64,000 nt of DNA, from the NCBI GenBank assembly GCA_035048485.1, contig CM068580.1:37854085-37918084 (forward strand), given 5' to 3'. Below are positions 25,879-51,200 of this stretch, piece by piece; position 1 is the stretch's first letter; each line of letters starts with the position of its first letter. The stretch comes from Pteria penguin. Taxonomy: Eukaryota > Mollusca > Bivalvia > Pterioida > Pteriidae. A program made the translations under genes and the position numbers. The notes under the pieces are model-generated. The model saw only the letters and a list, made by a program, of their open reading frames with translations, did no database searches and was not told the DNA's origin.

Positions 25879-26637
25879 ATGGGGACGACAACAGAATATT
25901 ACGATTTTTACTTCAAAATCATGTTAATAGGTGATGCGGACACCGGAAAATCATGTTTACTTAATAGAATCACCATGGATATATATACTAAGACCGACAT
26001 GACGATAGGTAAGACACTGCGTTAAAGCTCCATCCCTTCTTACACACGATTTCCTGGAGACGTGTGCATGTTCGATGTATAATCAACAGTACTTAAGATC
26101 ATATGAAATAAAGATACCGCAAGCTTATTTAAAAATAGGCATGTCAATAGCCGGAACAGAAAATCATTTATACGTTTTTATCTCTACCCGGAAGTAACAT
26201 TCGGAAATTCCGAGCTAGGATGGACAGGCGCTGTGATCAGGATGTATGACTGTGATAATTCCACAATTTAAACTCAGTGGCGGACATATTCGCCATAAAG
26301 TGTAAGAAAAACTTCAGATTTTGCACCAAAAGGGCTGAGTATGATTTTCACGTGCCCCTCCCCCCCTCCAATTTCGGAAATCCAGCATCCGCCACTGAAA
26401 CTGAAACTAAATAAACGTTGTATATTGCTATGGTACATGAATAGGATTATCCACTTAAAAGAAAGAAAGAAATTTTTAATGAATAGATTTCTATACATAA
26501 ACATCATTAATATTATTTTAATCAGATTTTTGAAATTTGTTGACATTCCGGGCAATCTAGGCAGAGAGATCGAGATAAGAGTAGATCTAGTCCTTGTTAA
26601 TTTGTCCCTACATGACAAAAATGAAACGTTATTATAA
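25879..26637 (+). CDS. Divergent Rab-like small GTPase, short or degenerate
   Basis: Exon 1 (25879-26008) is the firm part: 43 residues plus a split codon. It contains FKIMLIGDADTGKSCLLNRI, a Rab beta-1 and P-loop (GDxxxGKS), and ends MTI before a GTAAGA donor. Position and phase of this splice are the same as in RAB10 exon 1. An in-frame TAG stands two codons before the ATG. Exon 3 (26526-26637) encodes FVDIPG, a DxxG motif in the right place, then VDLVLVNLSLHD, like the Rab beta-4 strand, and stops at 26635. Two phase-compatible choices exist for exon 2: 26195-26243 (good pyrimidine tract; total 96 residues) or 26139-26193 (98 residues). The NKxD and SAK motifs and a cysteine tail are missing, so it may be a pseudogene or lack further exons. 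A MITE sits in the second intron. Confidence 0.5.
26275..26397. mobile_element. 123-bp MITE with CAGTGGCGG ends
   Basis: CAGTGGCGGA at the left and TCCGCCACTG at the right are inverted, and AAACT flanks both sides. The 5-bp duplication and CAG-starting ends suggest a hAT-type (5-bp duplication) element. A related inner sequence, TTTTGCACCAAAAATGGCTG, occurs near 25579. Confidence 0.75.
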
Positions 26638-27420
26638 ACGCCTCATCTTTTAAGAAAATATTGTAAAATTACAAATGTGGAAATACTTTTCAATAACTCG
26701 TTGGCAACTTGATATTTTGGGAAGTTTTACTGAATTGTGTTGTGACACATATAGATCTACAATAAAACAGTAGACTTATGCCTATTTCTCCATGTCAGCT
26801 ACTGTTCTCGCCATCAAGGCAAATATGCTAGATATATAGAAAATCTAACACAGGATCGATCCAAGTCTTCGTCCATTCACCTTTGAAATGGAATTATTTA
26901 CAACTGATCATTAAAAAAATCGCTTATCAGTTCTTTTAACAATATAGGACTTGCATAGAGACCACTGCAGTAGATCTACGGGAAAAAAAAATAAAAAAAA
27001 CACACACACACACACACACGCACACACAAAAGAAACACGAACAGCTTAATCATGACTGAAAATAACAGTAACTGACACATCAGTTACCATCTGCTATTGC
27101 TAATTTGATCCAGAATAAAATTTGAATACGAATACTGTGGTCAAATTCAGTGACAGTAACTAGATAATAATTACGCAAGCTTTAAAATTGAAGTTACAGT
27201 AGAGTTATCTCACCTTCTGTTCAATGACAGGAAATGACGTATGTAGGAGACAGTGTTACAAGTCGGCTGATCAGATCGATATATTATTTATAGACAGGAC
27301 GTTTAAATTTGTGTACCATACAGAGTAAGGAGATGGTAGATAAGACAATCTGTCCAGAAACATGATGAGAATGAACCGTTTCTGACCATACACACTTGTC
27401 TGAACTGACCAAACCCTGTT
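26638..27420. other. Intergenic and RAB10 upstream region
   Basis: No conserved exon is recognised. A CA microsatellite lies at 27000-27026 after an A-rich tract. A short frame near 26777-26839 contains FSMSAT, vaguely like a Rab SAK region, but the match is too weak to call an exon. Confidence 0.5.
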
Positions 27421-27431
27421 CCGCCATTTTG
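27421..27431 (+). promoter_or_regulatory. YY1-like site just upstream of the RAB10 ATG
   Basis: CCGCCATTTTG is the complement of the YY1 core CAAAATGGCGG and lies 33 bp before the start codon, as is common around transcription starts of animal housekeeping genes. The kinase first exon carries a similar ATGGCGG. Inferred from motif only. Confidence 0.4.
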
Positions 27432-27463
27432 CATTTTGAAAACATCGTCGATTCACCGAAAGG

Positions 27464-41127
<13,664 letters not shown>

Positions 41128-43924
41128 AAATTTTATTATAACTATTAAAATCTATGTGCTCATTCATCAAGGGAGACTAGACTACTAAATTGGAAGGTGT
41201 TTAGTCACATTAAAATAATACAAACTACAAAAATCATGTTCAACTAAAGGATATTCTTATCGAATCTGGATAAAAAGCCAACATATTATTTCAAGTTTTA
41301 ATCAAATAAAGAAATACTTTCATAAATTTGGATTCAGAGCCTAAGGTATACTCTGCCATACATAAACAAGTATTTTGCATGTTGAATTCCTGATACAATT
41401 ATACAAATGCAGTACTTCATGATATTGTTATATTAGACAAAAAGCATTGTGTAATAATTTCACATGTGAGAACTTACGAGTAATTATGAATGGCAGTGTA
41501 GGTGTTATTTTGTGTACATAAGTGAGTCTTTTAATTATTTTCATTTCTTTGTTTTATTTTGTTGCAAGTATCACACAGTGTGAAATATCTTAACATTACT
41601 TTAAATTCAGGAAATTAATTCAAATCTTGAAGTAATATACTAGTATTCTCATAATCTTAACCCATCAGTTTATCAAAAAAAATGATCTGAAAAACATTAG
41701 TATCTGGTTTATCCCTACTATGATAGAAATCCCTTCCTTCATGAAATATAGAATATAATGAATGAATAATCTGTTATTTAATTATGTTGTGTTTGATCCC
41801 TTGGTAAACTGATTTTATATATAACTATGTTATCTGCAATTGTTGTCACTATCGCTTTGAATAGCTTCTTCATATGATACTTTTATGAATTAGTTTTACT
41901 AGGGCAATAAGCAGATAGGTCACATAGAAAAGAATCTGCCAGTTATGCATTGCTGTAAAATGTGGAAATACTATGAATTTTAGTTATCATAAAGTATTTA
42001 TTTTAGTGTTATGGAATTTTGACTTTTGGGTAATTTAAATTATTATCGTACAACTTGAAGGCTGGAAAACAGGTACAGAAATGTGTATTTCTTCTATATA
42101 CTTTTTGTCAATATGTACATACATGTATACAATGAAAATCACTCTGCCAGAATAATATGTCTATTATGTACCAGAAATACATACATTGTATGATTTATTT
42201 TGTCATATATGCAGCTGCCTTTTGTAAGTGATATGAAACTTTGTAAAGACTATATGTACCATAAAAGCTTATCTCAGCTTAACAGCAGAAGAAGGCATGT
42301 GGCTTTAGCAGGCAAATAAAGCATCCATACATTTTGGGGTTTTTTTTTTAAATCACAGATATACCTTTGTTAATTCCTTCATAATTATAGTTCCAACCAC
42401 TTCATACCAACAGTCCATGATCTTAGAGTGCAAGTGTCAGTCTGTTTATCATTCATTGGTATTTGTGGAATTTTGCCGATGTAAAATGAATTTATTGCTG
42501 CTAAAGCATTAGTTTTTCACAGTGCATCATCATTTGGTAAGAAATTAAATGGAGTAAAATCCAGGAATTAGTCCCAGTGGTCTCATTTGCCATAACAAGG
42601 AATGATAGATGAACTACTGCACTTGAATAAACTTAGGTGTTTGTCGATGTGTACAATGTTTTGTATCTTTCCACAACTTGATATATGATTGAACATGGCT
42701 TTTGAAGTCATTAGTTCTTTTAAATTGTCCTGTTAATTATAATCTTCAAATGAAGTCACTTCGTAGTTGTACAGGTATTAATGAATATGGACAATGACTG
42801 TATTTAAAATTGAGATTACCCACATGTACAGAAAATTATGTGAATAAACTATTTTAGATTAGCTTTTACAATTATGGTATTATGTTCCAGATGGTTTGTA
42901 AGATAAGTAATTCAAGTGTTCAAAGGCACTGTGCTTCAGCTGAAAGCAATAACCAAGGATATTACATGGTTTCTGTCCACAAGTGGGAAGTGTTTATATA
43001 ATTTTCAGTATAATTGCTTATAGCAATGACATTAGAGCTTCCTCCCATGATTCTGTCATGTAGTTAATGTTTTATTATACTTGTAACATAATGATTACTT
43101 TCATTTATGTAACCATAATCCACTGTCAACTATTATATGAAACAAGATGCAATATCACTGTTCATGTAAGATGCTGTGACCAGGAAGGATGTGTGCTCTT
43201 CATTATTTACTTGAAATTTTCTCGGTGGACCTTGAAGTACTTTGTGGCCCTACTAGCTATGATGCTTCAAGTGGATGATACTTAATTTCAAGAATCTCTT
43301 TATCCCATGTACCACTGCTAAGTACCATGACATACCCTGACCATTCATTACCCACGTTATTTTTCTTCTTTACTAGTCACTATAGGGCTATAGGCAACTT
43401 GCATTTAAGTGTATTTAGCTGTTCTGTTATTGATTTTTTGTTCTTTTCTTATACATTCTTATAATACCAGACTTATTTCCTTGTAGACCTTTAAAAAATA
43501 TTTTCAAATGAGTACTTCTTCAATGTGCATACTAAATGATACTGTCATTTATTAAACTTTGATTTACAATACATACTCATTTCATCTTAATGATCCCCTT
43601 TGAAAAGAGGATAGCTACTTTAATATTGTCTCTCATGTACTTGTCCATGTAAGGGGATGCCTGGCTTGGTGGTGCCTTTGTTAAAAAATATATATAGATG
43701 GAAATAATAATTGTAGAATAAAGTTATATGGCATACAATGTTGACTAAGTTATTTCATTGGAGACAAAGTTCTAATTAAATGCATTGTTTTTGCTTCTAT
43801 TTAAGCCTTATAAGATACATGGCATTATTGTTTATGTGAACCTCTGCTTTCATTCTTAAAATCATAATACAAAGCTGATATGTTCTAAATGTAATATGTA
43901 CTCACCTGTCATACAGAAAATAAA
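41128..43924 (+). terminator. RAB10 3' UTR and alternative poly(A) signals
   Basis: The first AATAAA is at 41305-41310, with further ones near 42315 and at 43919-43924. The sequence is AT-rich and has no exon. A long or alternatively ended 3' UTR is likely; which signal is used cannot be told from sequence. Confidence 0.5.
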
Positions 43925-44529
43925 GGAATTTTATAGCAGTACTTTTGTTTGTTTGATAAGGATTTATGGGTTTATATCTAGTCCATGTAATTTATGTAAA
44001 GTATGAAGAAAATCTCTATTAAGAATTTACTTTATCTTTCATAGACATCATCCTTTTTGTAAAGTTTGTTGAAGGGAAGACTACCCAGCAATATCTGGCC
44101 CTCCCTTGAGGCTGACAGTTTTATAAACAGGCTTAAACATGCTCTCTTACTGGCTTTGTGATAAATTCATCTAAATGACCACAAGTTAAAAGGAGTTCAT
44201 ATCTATGTATAGAGTAGTACTCTTATGGTATTTAGTATTCAATTTGTCCCAAGAACTAATCCCTATGTTCATTCCGATGCCATTCGATGACTGTGATTTT
44301 GTATTATCAATTATTTTTTCCTGTCTCTAGCACCCCTTACGCAAAAACTCCAATGAATACACAAAAATTTATAGGACATAAGTCATAATCAATATTTACA
44401 GGTATTTGAACGTGCCTCAGTACAGTTCTTGTAAAATTTTACAGTTCACATTATTTGTATGGAATTTGTTAGATCAAAATGCTTAAATCGCAGATGTTTT
44501 GGAAGAGTTTCGCACCCTCACTCTTTTTA

Positions 44530-45730
44530 TAGCTGATTTGAGCCGAAGAATCAAGTGAGCTATTGTCATAGCGCACCGTCTGTTGTCGTCCCGCATAAAC
44601 TTTTCACATATTTGACTTCTCTGCAATCGCCTTACAGAATTTCTTTATACCTTATAAGAAGTAAGTACTCAATGTCTTCTACCTAGTCTCTGTTTTTCAA
44701 CCAAATCCGTAATCCAAGGTTGCCATGGGCTCTGCTTGGTTGACACATTTTCGACTTCTCCAAAACCACTGCACAGAGTTTCACCAAAACTTACAGGAAA
44801 TAAGTACTCAAGGCCCTCTACCAGATTTAATTTTCAACCCGATCCGTAATCCAGGATGGCCATCACGAACCCTGATTGGTTGACACATTTTCGACTACTG
44901 CTTCACAAAATTTCACAGGACTTTACAAGAAGTAATTATTCAAGGTCCTCTACTATGCATTTTTCGACCTGATCTGTAATCCAAGATGGCCGCCACGGGC
45001 TCAGATTGACACATTTTCGACTTCTTCTCTGCAGTCGCTTTACAGAATTTCACTAAAACTTACAGGAAGTAAGTACTCAAGGTCCTCTATCAAGTTTGTA
45101 GTTTTCGACTGGGATCCATAATCCAAGAGCTCTGATTTATTGGCACATTTTCACTTATTTATTAACTGCTTCACAGAATTTCACCAAATCTTACAAGATG
45201 CAAGTATTCAGGGTCCTCTACCAAAATTGTATCTTTCGACCAGATCAGGCATCCAAGATGGCTGCCAAAGGCTCTGACTGGCCGACACTTTTTTTAATTC
45301 TTTTCAGCAACTGCAGCACAGAGAATCACCAAACTTTACAGGAAGTTAGTTATCAAAGTCCAATACTAAAACTGTAAATTTTGACCAAATCTGTCATTCA
45401 AGATGGCCACCAAGAGCTATGATTAGCGGACATTTTTTCCCCTTCTTTTCATTAACCGTTTCACAGAATTTCATCAAATCTTATAGAAAGAAAGTACTCA
45501 AGGTCCTCTACCAAATTTTATCTTTTGACTTGATCTGTCATCCAAGATGGCTCCCGAAGCCTTTGACTGGATGACACATATTTGAATTCTTTTATGTAGT
45601 AGCTGCACAGAATTTCACAAAATATTATAGAACTAAGTATTCAAAGTCTTCTACCGAAATTGAGCTGTCATTTGTGAACAAGCTAATTGTGCTCGGGTGA
45701 GCGATATATATGCCCATTTGGGCCTCTTTT
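44530..45730 (+). mobile_element. 1.2-kb AGCTCACC-type element with about nine tandem units
   Basis: Head: AGCTGATTTGAGCC and ATCAAGTGAGCTATTG. Tail: CTCGGGTGAGCGATATATGC and GGGCCTCTTTT. Between them are roughly nine diverged units of about 115-120 bp with ACACATTTTCGACTTCT, CACAGAATTTCACCAAA, AAGTACTCAAGGTCCTCTAC and ATCCAAGATGGCCGCCA. It lies downstream of RAB10. Confidence 0.8.
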
Positions 45731-45899
45731 TCAATATTCTGAAAAGTTTTCAGAGTCCCCCCCCCCCTCCCTTTCCCTGTTCTTTTCCCAGATATGCCAT
45801 TCAACAGATATGTACAGATCTAGATGTACGCAAAATGAGGTATACTTTTTAAGGATATCCAGTATATGAACTGGTATCATTTTTACTTTTAATGTATAC

Positions 45900-46811
45900 T
45901 AGCCGGGAAAAAAGGAAACTGTGTAGTTCAGTAATTTCATTCATAGATTCATATACAAAATTTAATGTTGCATTATGTACATTATTATTTAATATAATGC
46001 ATTGTCTTTCAATTCAAACATCAAATCACGGATTATGTCCATTATGGTTGATACGAACAGCAACTGAAAGTAAGAGGATGCAAAAAAGTTTCACAAGTAT
46101 AATAGCATGTATGACTGCCATTTGCACCGATGCATTCTTCACACCAACGACGCGTTATGCAGAAATGCCTAGGAAATGTTCCGCCATATGAGCAATAAAG
46201 AACAACGCAAAGCGTCCGACGTAGAAAGGGAGGGGGTTGACGTAGACGTCGACGCCTGAGCAGGACAGGACGGATAGCAGGACGTCGAGGACGGAAGTTA
46301 GCCTCTCGCAATTTGTTCCTCATGGCACGAGGACGTTTCCGTCGATAACCAGTGATGCTTCTAGCGGTCAAAGAAGCCGGTTGGAATCGATTACGCTGGT
46401 GTGACCTCCGTACATAAGTATTCTGCCAACGTGACGTCACATGCGGGCGTCTTGATCGTGGGCGGTCCCGAACGGTGCCACTTTGCTGATAAATGTGTAC
46501 CTCAGTTTGCAACGGACCAATCGGAAGCAGTGATCGAAGGATTTTAAAATTACGTGTCACGCCTACCGTGACACGAGACCTCGGTTTTTACTGGAAACTC
46601 CAGATCAGCGCACTGCACATGGTCGTCAAGGCGAATCGAACGTAATTTTTTTGTATCAAACTGAGTACTCTAACGCGGCGCGTTTAGTTTATTAAATTAT
46701 GCCATTGAGAATAAAGAGCGATCAAAGAATGTGTATAAAAGCATATAAAAGTATTCTTTGATCTTATGTTTTAATTCACTTTTAAGTATACGGAGTTTCT
46801 TTTTTCCATTA
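45900..46811 (-). mobile_element. Decayed Tc1/mariner-type transposon
   Basis: Short inverted ends (GGGAAAAAAGGAAACT at about 45904 and AGTTTCTTTTTTCC at about 46794) are flanked by TA dinucleotides. On the minus strand 46560-46042 translates to a Tc1-type N-terminal DNA-binding region: YQQSGTVRDRPRS-RRPHVTS, SHQRNRFQPASLTARS and NKLREANFRPRRPAIRPVL. After about residue 115 the match is lost through a frameshift and the DDE catalytic region is missing. GC content is higher than in its surroundings, suggesting a fairly recent insertion. Inactive by itself. Confidence 0.85.
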
Positions 46812-46910
46812 TATGAATGGGTAGGTTACCTATAGATGACTAGGGCCGTAGATACGGACCAAAATCATTGCAAGTTGCAACAATCTCCCCCCCCCCCCTT
46901 CTCTCTCTGT

Positions 46911-47060
46911 GTTGGGCGGAGGCAGTAAAAGACGATCCCTAATTGCTTCGGGTAGGTCCATGGGTAAAAATTTGAGACCTTGCATCAATTAAGCAGCTGC
47001 CATCATCACATAAGAGAAGTGATATTGGTGTGTTGTAAAAACAATGATCAAGCAAAAATA
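46911..47060 (+). mobile_element. Degenerate SINE fragment
   Basis: GGCAGTAAAAGACGATCCCT, AATTGCTTCGGGTAGGTCCA, AGCAGCTGCCATCATCACAT and a GTTGTAAAAACAATGATCAA end correspond in order to the body of the SINE at 20934. Confidence 0.6.
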
Positions 47061-47110
47061 AATCGAATCATCCCTGCTCTCGGTGGCCAACGCTTTAAGC
47101 TTCGTTTGTG

Positions 47111-48200
47111 CGACACGACGGTCGTACGTCGTTTACGTAAACCGGTATTCTATATACACGACGGTCGTGTAAATAGCTGATGTAGTATGCAATGGCTATT
47201 TACACGACGGTCGTGTACTTAAAGTGAAATGGCTATATACAAGACGGTGGTGCACCACCTAAAGTGATGTGGCTATTTACACGACGTGTCATGGTGTACC
47301 TATACTCCTGTCGAGGCCCGGCCTTGTGCCCAAAGGAATGCTGGTGAAATTTGATACAGAAACTTTGTGTCCTATATATATGCGAAAATTGTAATATAAA
47401 CTTAGAAAGATTGTATTTCGACGTATCAAATGTTAAGCTGGCAAACATTGTCTATTTATAAGAAGTTACACCCACCGTGTACATAGCCTATGAGGATCTA
47501 GATATGTTTGAAAGGAGGAGGGGTGGCAGTCTCTTATGACAAATGTTTTGCACTATCGGTCGAGGAAGAGGGGGGTTGCAGCACTAAAAAAGACCTCTCT
47601 TTTTTGTTAAATTTTCCGATCAAAAGGGGGGAGTTGCAACCTCCCTTCCTCCTCTAAATCCGCCAATGATGTATCTAAAATGATTTGCTAAATAAGAGAT
47701 ATTGGAAATGGGAGGAGGGGGTGCTATACAAGCTCCATGTCAAGTTTCTGGGTTTTAATTGTGTCAAATATTTTCATCTTACTTTATTATCTATTACTTT
47801 ATTAAAGTGTTTATACTGAGCATTATTCTTATAAAGAAAATTCCTATTCAAAATGATAAAATCTCTAACTGAAGAGATTTGGTTGTGTATAAAACAATCA
47901 AATGAAATAATTGATCACAGGCATTGTTAACAAAATGTTTTCTTTCCACATTCGGGCATCCTCTGCCTTTTACTCTCTTTTAAAATCGTTAAGTTTGCGA
48001 GAAAAGGGGCGCCTCACAGGTACGGGCTGTATACTCGTCGTCTATTTAGGCAATGTACATAAGTAACACGTACAACGATCGGGTAAATAGCTATATCACT
48101 TTAAGTACACGACCGTCGTGTAAATAGCCATATTACTTTAGGTACACGGCCGTCGTGTAAATAGCTGTTTCATTTAGGTACACGACCGTCGTGTATATAG
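47111..48200. repeat. Two opposed arrays of a perfect-palindrome motif
   Basis: Left array: ACACGACGGTCGTGT-type palindromes at 47115-47125, 47156-47170 and 47201-47217, with decayed copies near 47237 and 47277. They are spaced about 45 bp and separated by ACTTAAAGTGAAATGGCTAT-type sequence. Right array: TACACGACCGTCGTGTA-type palindromes at 48106, 48143 and 48179, spaced 36-37 bp, separated by AATAGCCATATTACTTTAGG, in the opposite orientation. Together they look like terminal inverted repeats built of subterminal repeats around about 750 bp of noncoding DNA, ending less than 100 bp before the next gene's ATG. Confidence 0.75.
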
Positions 48201-48292
48201 CCACTACCGCAACACGACGATACTTTTGAAAACACCCCTGTGTTTAGGTCGACTATTAGAACAATAACTAGAACACTTTTCAGAACACCCCG

Positions 48293-51200
48293 ATGTTTAC
48301 GATCCAGAGTTGTAAACGATTTTTCACTTCCGTATTCAAGATCCTTAAGCAGACAAGCATTTATACTTGTGTTATAAACACTTTATACCTACAGCCTAAG
48401 TTTGATCAAACCTGTATTTGTAACGGGAATGTGAAAAACATGGAGCTCAAGGGTCAAGTGATTGTCTACTCTATACTCGGATGTCCGCATTGTATGCGAG
48501 CTAAAAATTCCCTCCGCGAATTAAATGTTCCATACACAGACATCAGCTTGGATAAATTCCCACAATGCAGACAAGAAGTGCAAGTGTTGACCGGCAAAAA
48601 GACTGTACCCCAAATTTTCTTTAACGCCAGGCACATAGGTGGAAATGAGGAACTGCAAAATCTGGTTAGATTAAATTTATGTTTACAGATAATTTCCATT
48701 ATCAAAATATTACAAGAATGTGTTTTGTTATGTTTGTAACCTGTAGAGTTATACATACAAATTCTACAGGAAAAAGCAGTTTTCTAGGCATGACTGACAA
48801 TTAAGGAAGAAAATGTGATCCAGTTTGAACTTGAACCTTCTTCTACTAGTAAAACATAAGTTTAGAAGAAAGAGCTGTAGGACATCCCCTACGCCATATA
48901 GATCTTCATCACTATTAATGAAAATTTCTCAATCGGTTACAATGGCTGTACCCACCTCACAGATTAAAGATCATCAGGTCACAAGTCAATATCCAATCTG
49001 TATAGTAGACTAGATCTATACTGTAGACTGGAAAGTTGATGGATTGTTAGCCTTTGACTACGTACCACTAAACAGTCACCTGATCTATTATACATGGAGG
49101 CCTCAGTGGCCCAGTCAGCTGCAGGTCTAGGTGTTAGGTGCTCATTTGCAGCAGCTTTTCACTATTGACACTAACCTGTCTGCCTGGGTTGGAATTCAGG
49201 TTAGGGTAAGTGGAAAAGGTCCCATATTATCTCCCTGCTAGTCTTTGTCAGTGACTTTCTCTTACTTTGGTTTCCTTCATTATCGAACAATAATTAACTG
49301 TTGCAGTCTACTTCATAGATTAATTAATACCGTATAGAATTAATAATAATCAAACAAGTGTGATTTGTAGCATCGTTCTTTAAGCTAACTCATGAACTGA
49401 TATCACGATAATTTTGTCAGATTTCAAGTACAATAAATACTGATGCATGTAAAACATTTGTAAGATGATTGAAATCATTACTTTAACTGAAGGAGTATAT
49501 GGCATGTTTTTCAAGAGCAAAATACATAAGTCTAGTTTAGTGGGGTTTTTTTATGAAATGTAAAATTTGTTTGATATTAGTTTGAATGTATTAATATATA
49601 TAACAATGAACATTATTAGATCAAGGACAGTGTAGCTTGGGAAGAAGCATTGAATGTAATTAAGAACAACCCAGTACCTGATGATGCCCCTAAGATTCCA
49701 GATCCATCTACGGCAGTGGAAGATGCAGGTAATGTATATGGCTGCATGTCAAGTGTGATATAATTTAAAAAGTTCCCATTAATTCTAACCATCTCATTCT
49801 GGATATCATGTACAGTCTAAACTGCTTTAGTATATGCCATGGTTATTATAACTGACACTCTGGTCTTCTGCTGTCATTGAACAAAGTAAAAAGTCATTGT
49901 ACAGTGTACAAATACCAGGTCTGAATATTGAAATGCTTTACTGAATGAGTATTACATGTATAGCACTCAGACCAGGATATTCAGACCCAATTGACTCCTC
50001 AGAAAATACTTAAATGATGTGCTATTACAGTTGTGTAGACCAGATTAATTCCCCATTATTTCCCAATACTTTGGTCTAACCTTATATGTTTGCATTCTGC
50101 ATTTACACGTATTATAATTTTCTACAATTCAATTAAGTTCTAGCTTTACTTAAACCAACTTTAATTATTCTCTAGTATACTTTGCAACATCTTAAGGAGT
50201 ATTTTTTCAGATGTCCAAAGTAAAAGCTTTATCAAAAAGTAACCATACAGTCCTTGTATTGCAAAAAATGATATTGGTAGAGACTTTTGAAAAAATAACC
50301 AATCCTTCATCACCCAAGATATATTGCGTTCCAGAGTGATGATGCACAGCTTAGCAAAATAGAATTAATTTTAGAAAGTCACAAAATTATATAGTTGACT
50401 TTTACTTGGTTATGTTCATTAAGTGTATGTACATCCATGTAAATTAAAAGCCTCAATATTGTCTCATGAACTTTCTCTTTAAATATTTTCCATTTGCATT
50501 TACAGTTCTAACTTTGATTACTTGAATGTTGAAAACTTGAAAACCCATTGAAACTTGAATTAATCATGCTGTTCTGACAGCCTTCCCATTTGTTATACAT
50601 GTATATTAGTAAAGTGGAAAATTCAAAAACTCAAAAGTACTGAATTTTTAAGTGATTTCAAAGGTCCCTAATACAGTTGGTGTTATCAAAATGCCATTGT
50701 ATTAGTTATATTCCAGTATTGATATATCATTTTATTCAGGTCCTGGGGATTTTAAGTGTGAGACAGATGAATATGCTCAGTTTGTGATAGATCTGAAGAA
50801 AAGTGGTCTCATCAAGGATCACAGACGCTTGTTAACTGTCCATAAAAACACATTCATCGGCAAGGAATTTGTAGACTGGGTGGTAAAGACGAAAGAACTA
50901 GGTATTGTATTATATGGAATCTACGCTGTAACTCACATGAACCATGAATAAAGTTACTTGTCCCTGAGTATTATTAGAATAAACTTTCTTTAGTCAGTGT
51001 GTAGCAAAATTTGGAAAAGAAAGAAAACCTCTCTCATTCTGAAATTGAGATGATGTGTTTGATCATTTCTGCTAAAATTATTGAAGTCTGCAGTTATGTA
51101 CACAAGAACATTTAACTAAAGTTTGTTTGTATATAAAAAAAATAACTGCAATACGCAGTTGTGTTAAGGCAATACACAATTATATAAAGTTGCAGAAAAC

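Noticed and set aside
26777..26839. Possible SAK-motif exon of the Rab-like gene (FSMSAT)
   Set aside because: Only a few residues resemble the motif and no phase-consistent splice sites link it to exon 3.
46042..46560. 172-residue minus-strand frame as a host gene
   Set aside because: It is the N-terminal part of a Tc1-type transposase followed by out-of-frame sequence, inside inverted ends.
48070..48200. CRISPR array
   Set aside because: The palindromic repeats are regularly spaced, but the spacers are similar to each other and the context is a eukaryotic intergenic repeat.
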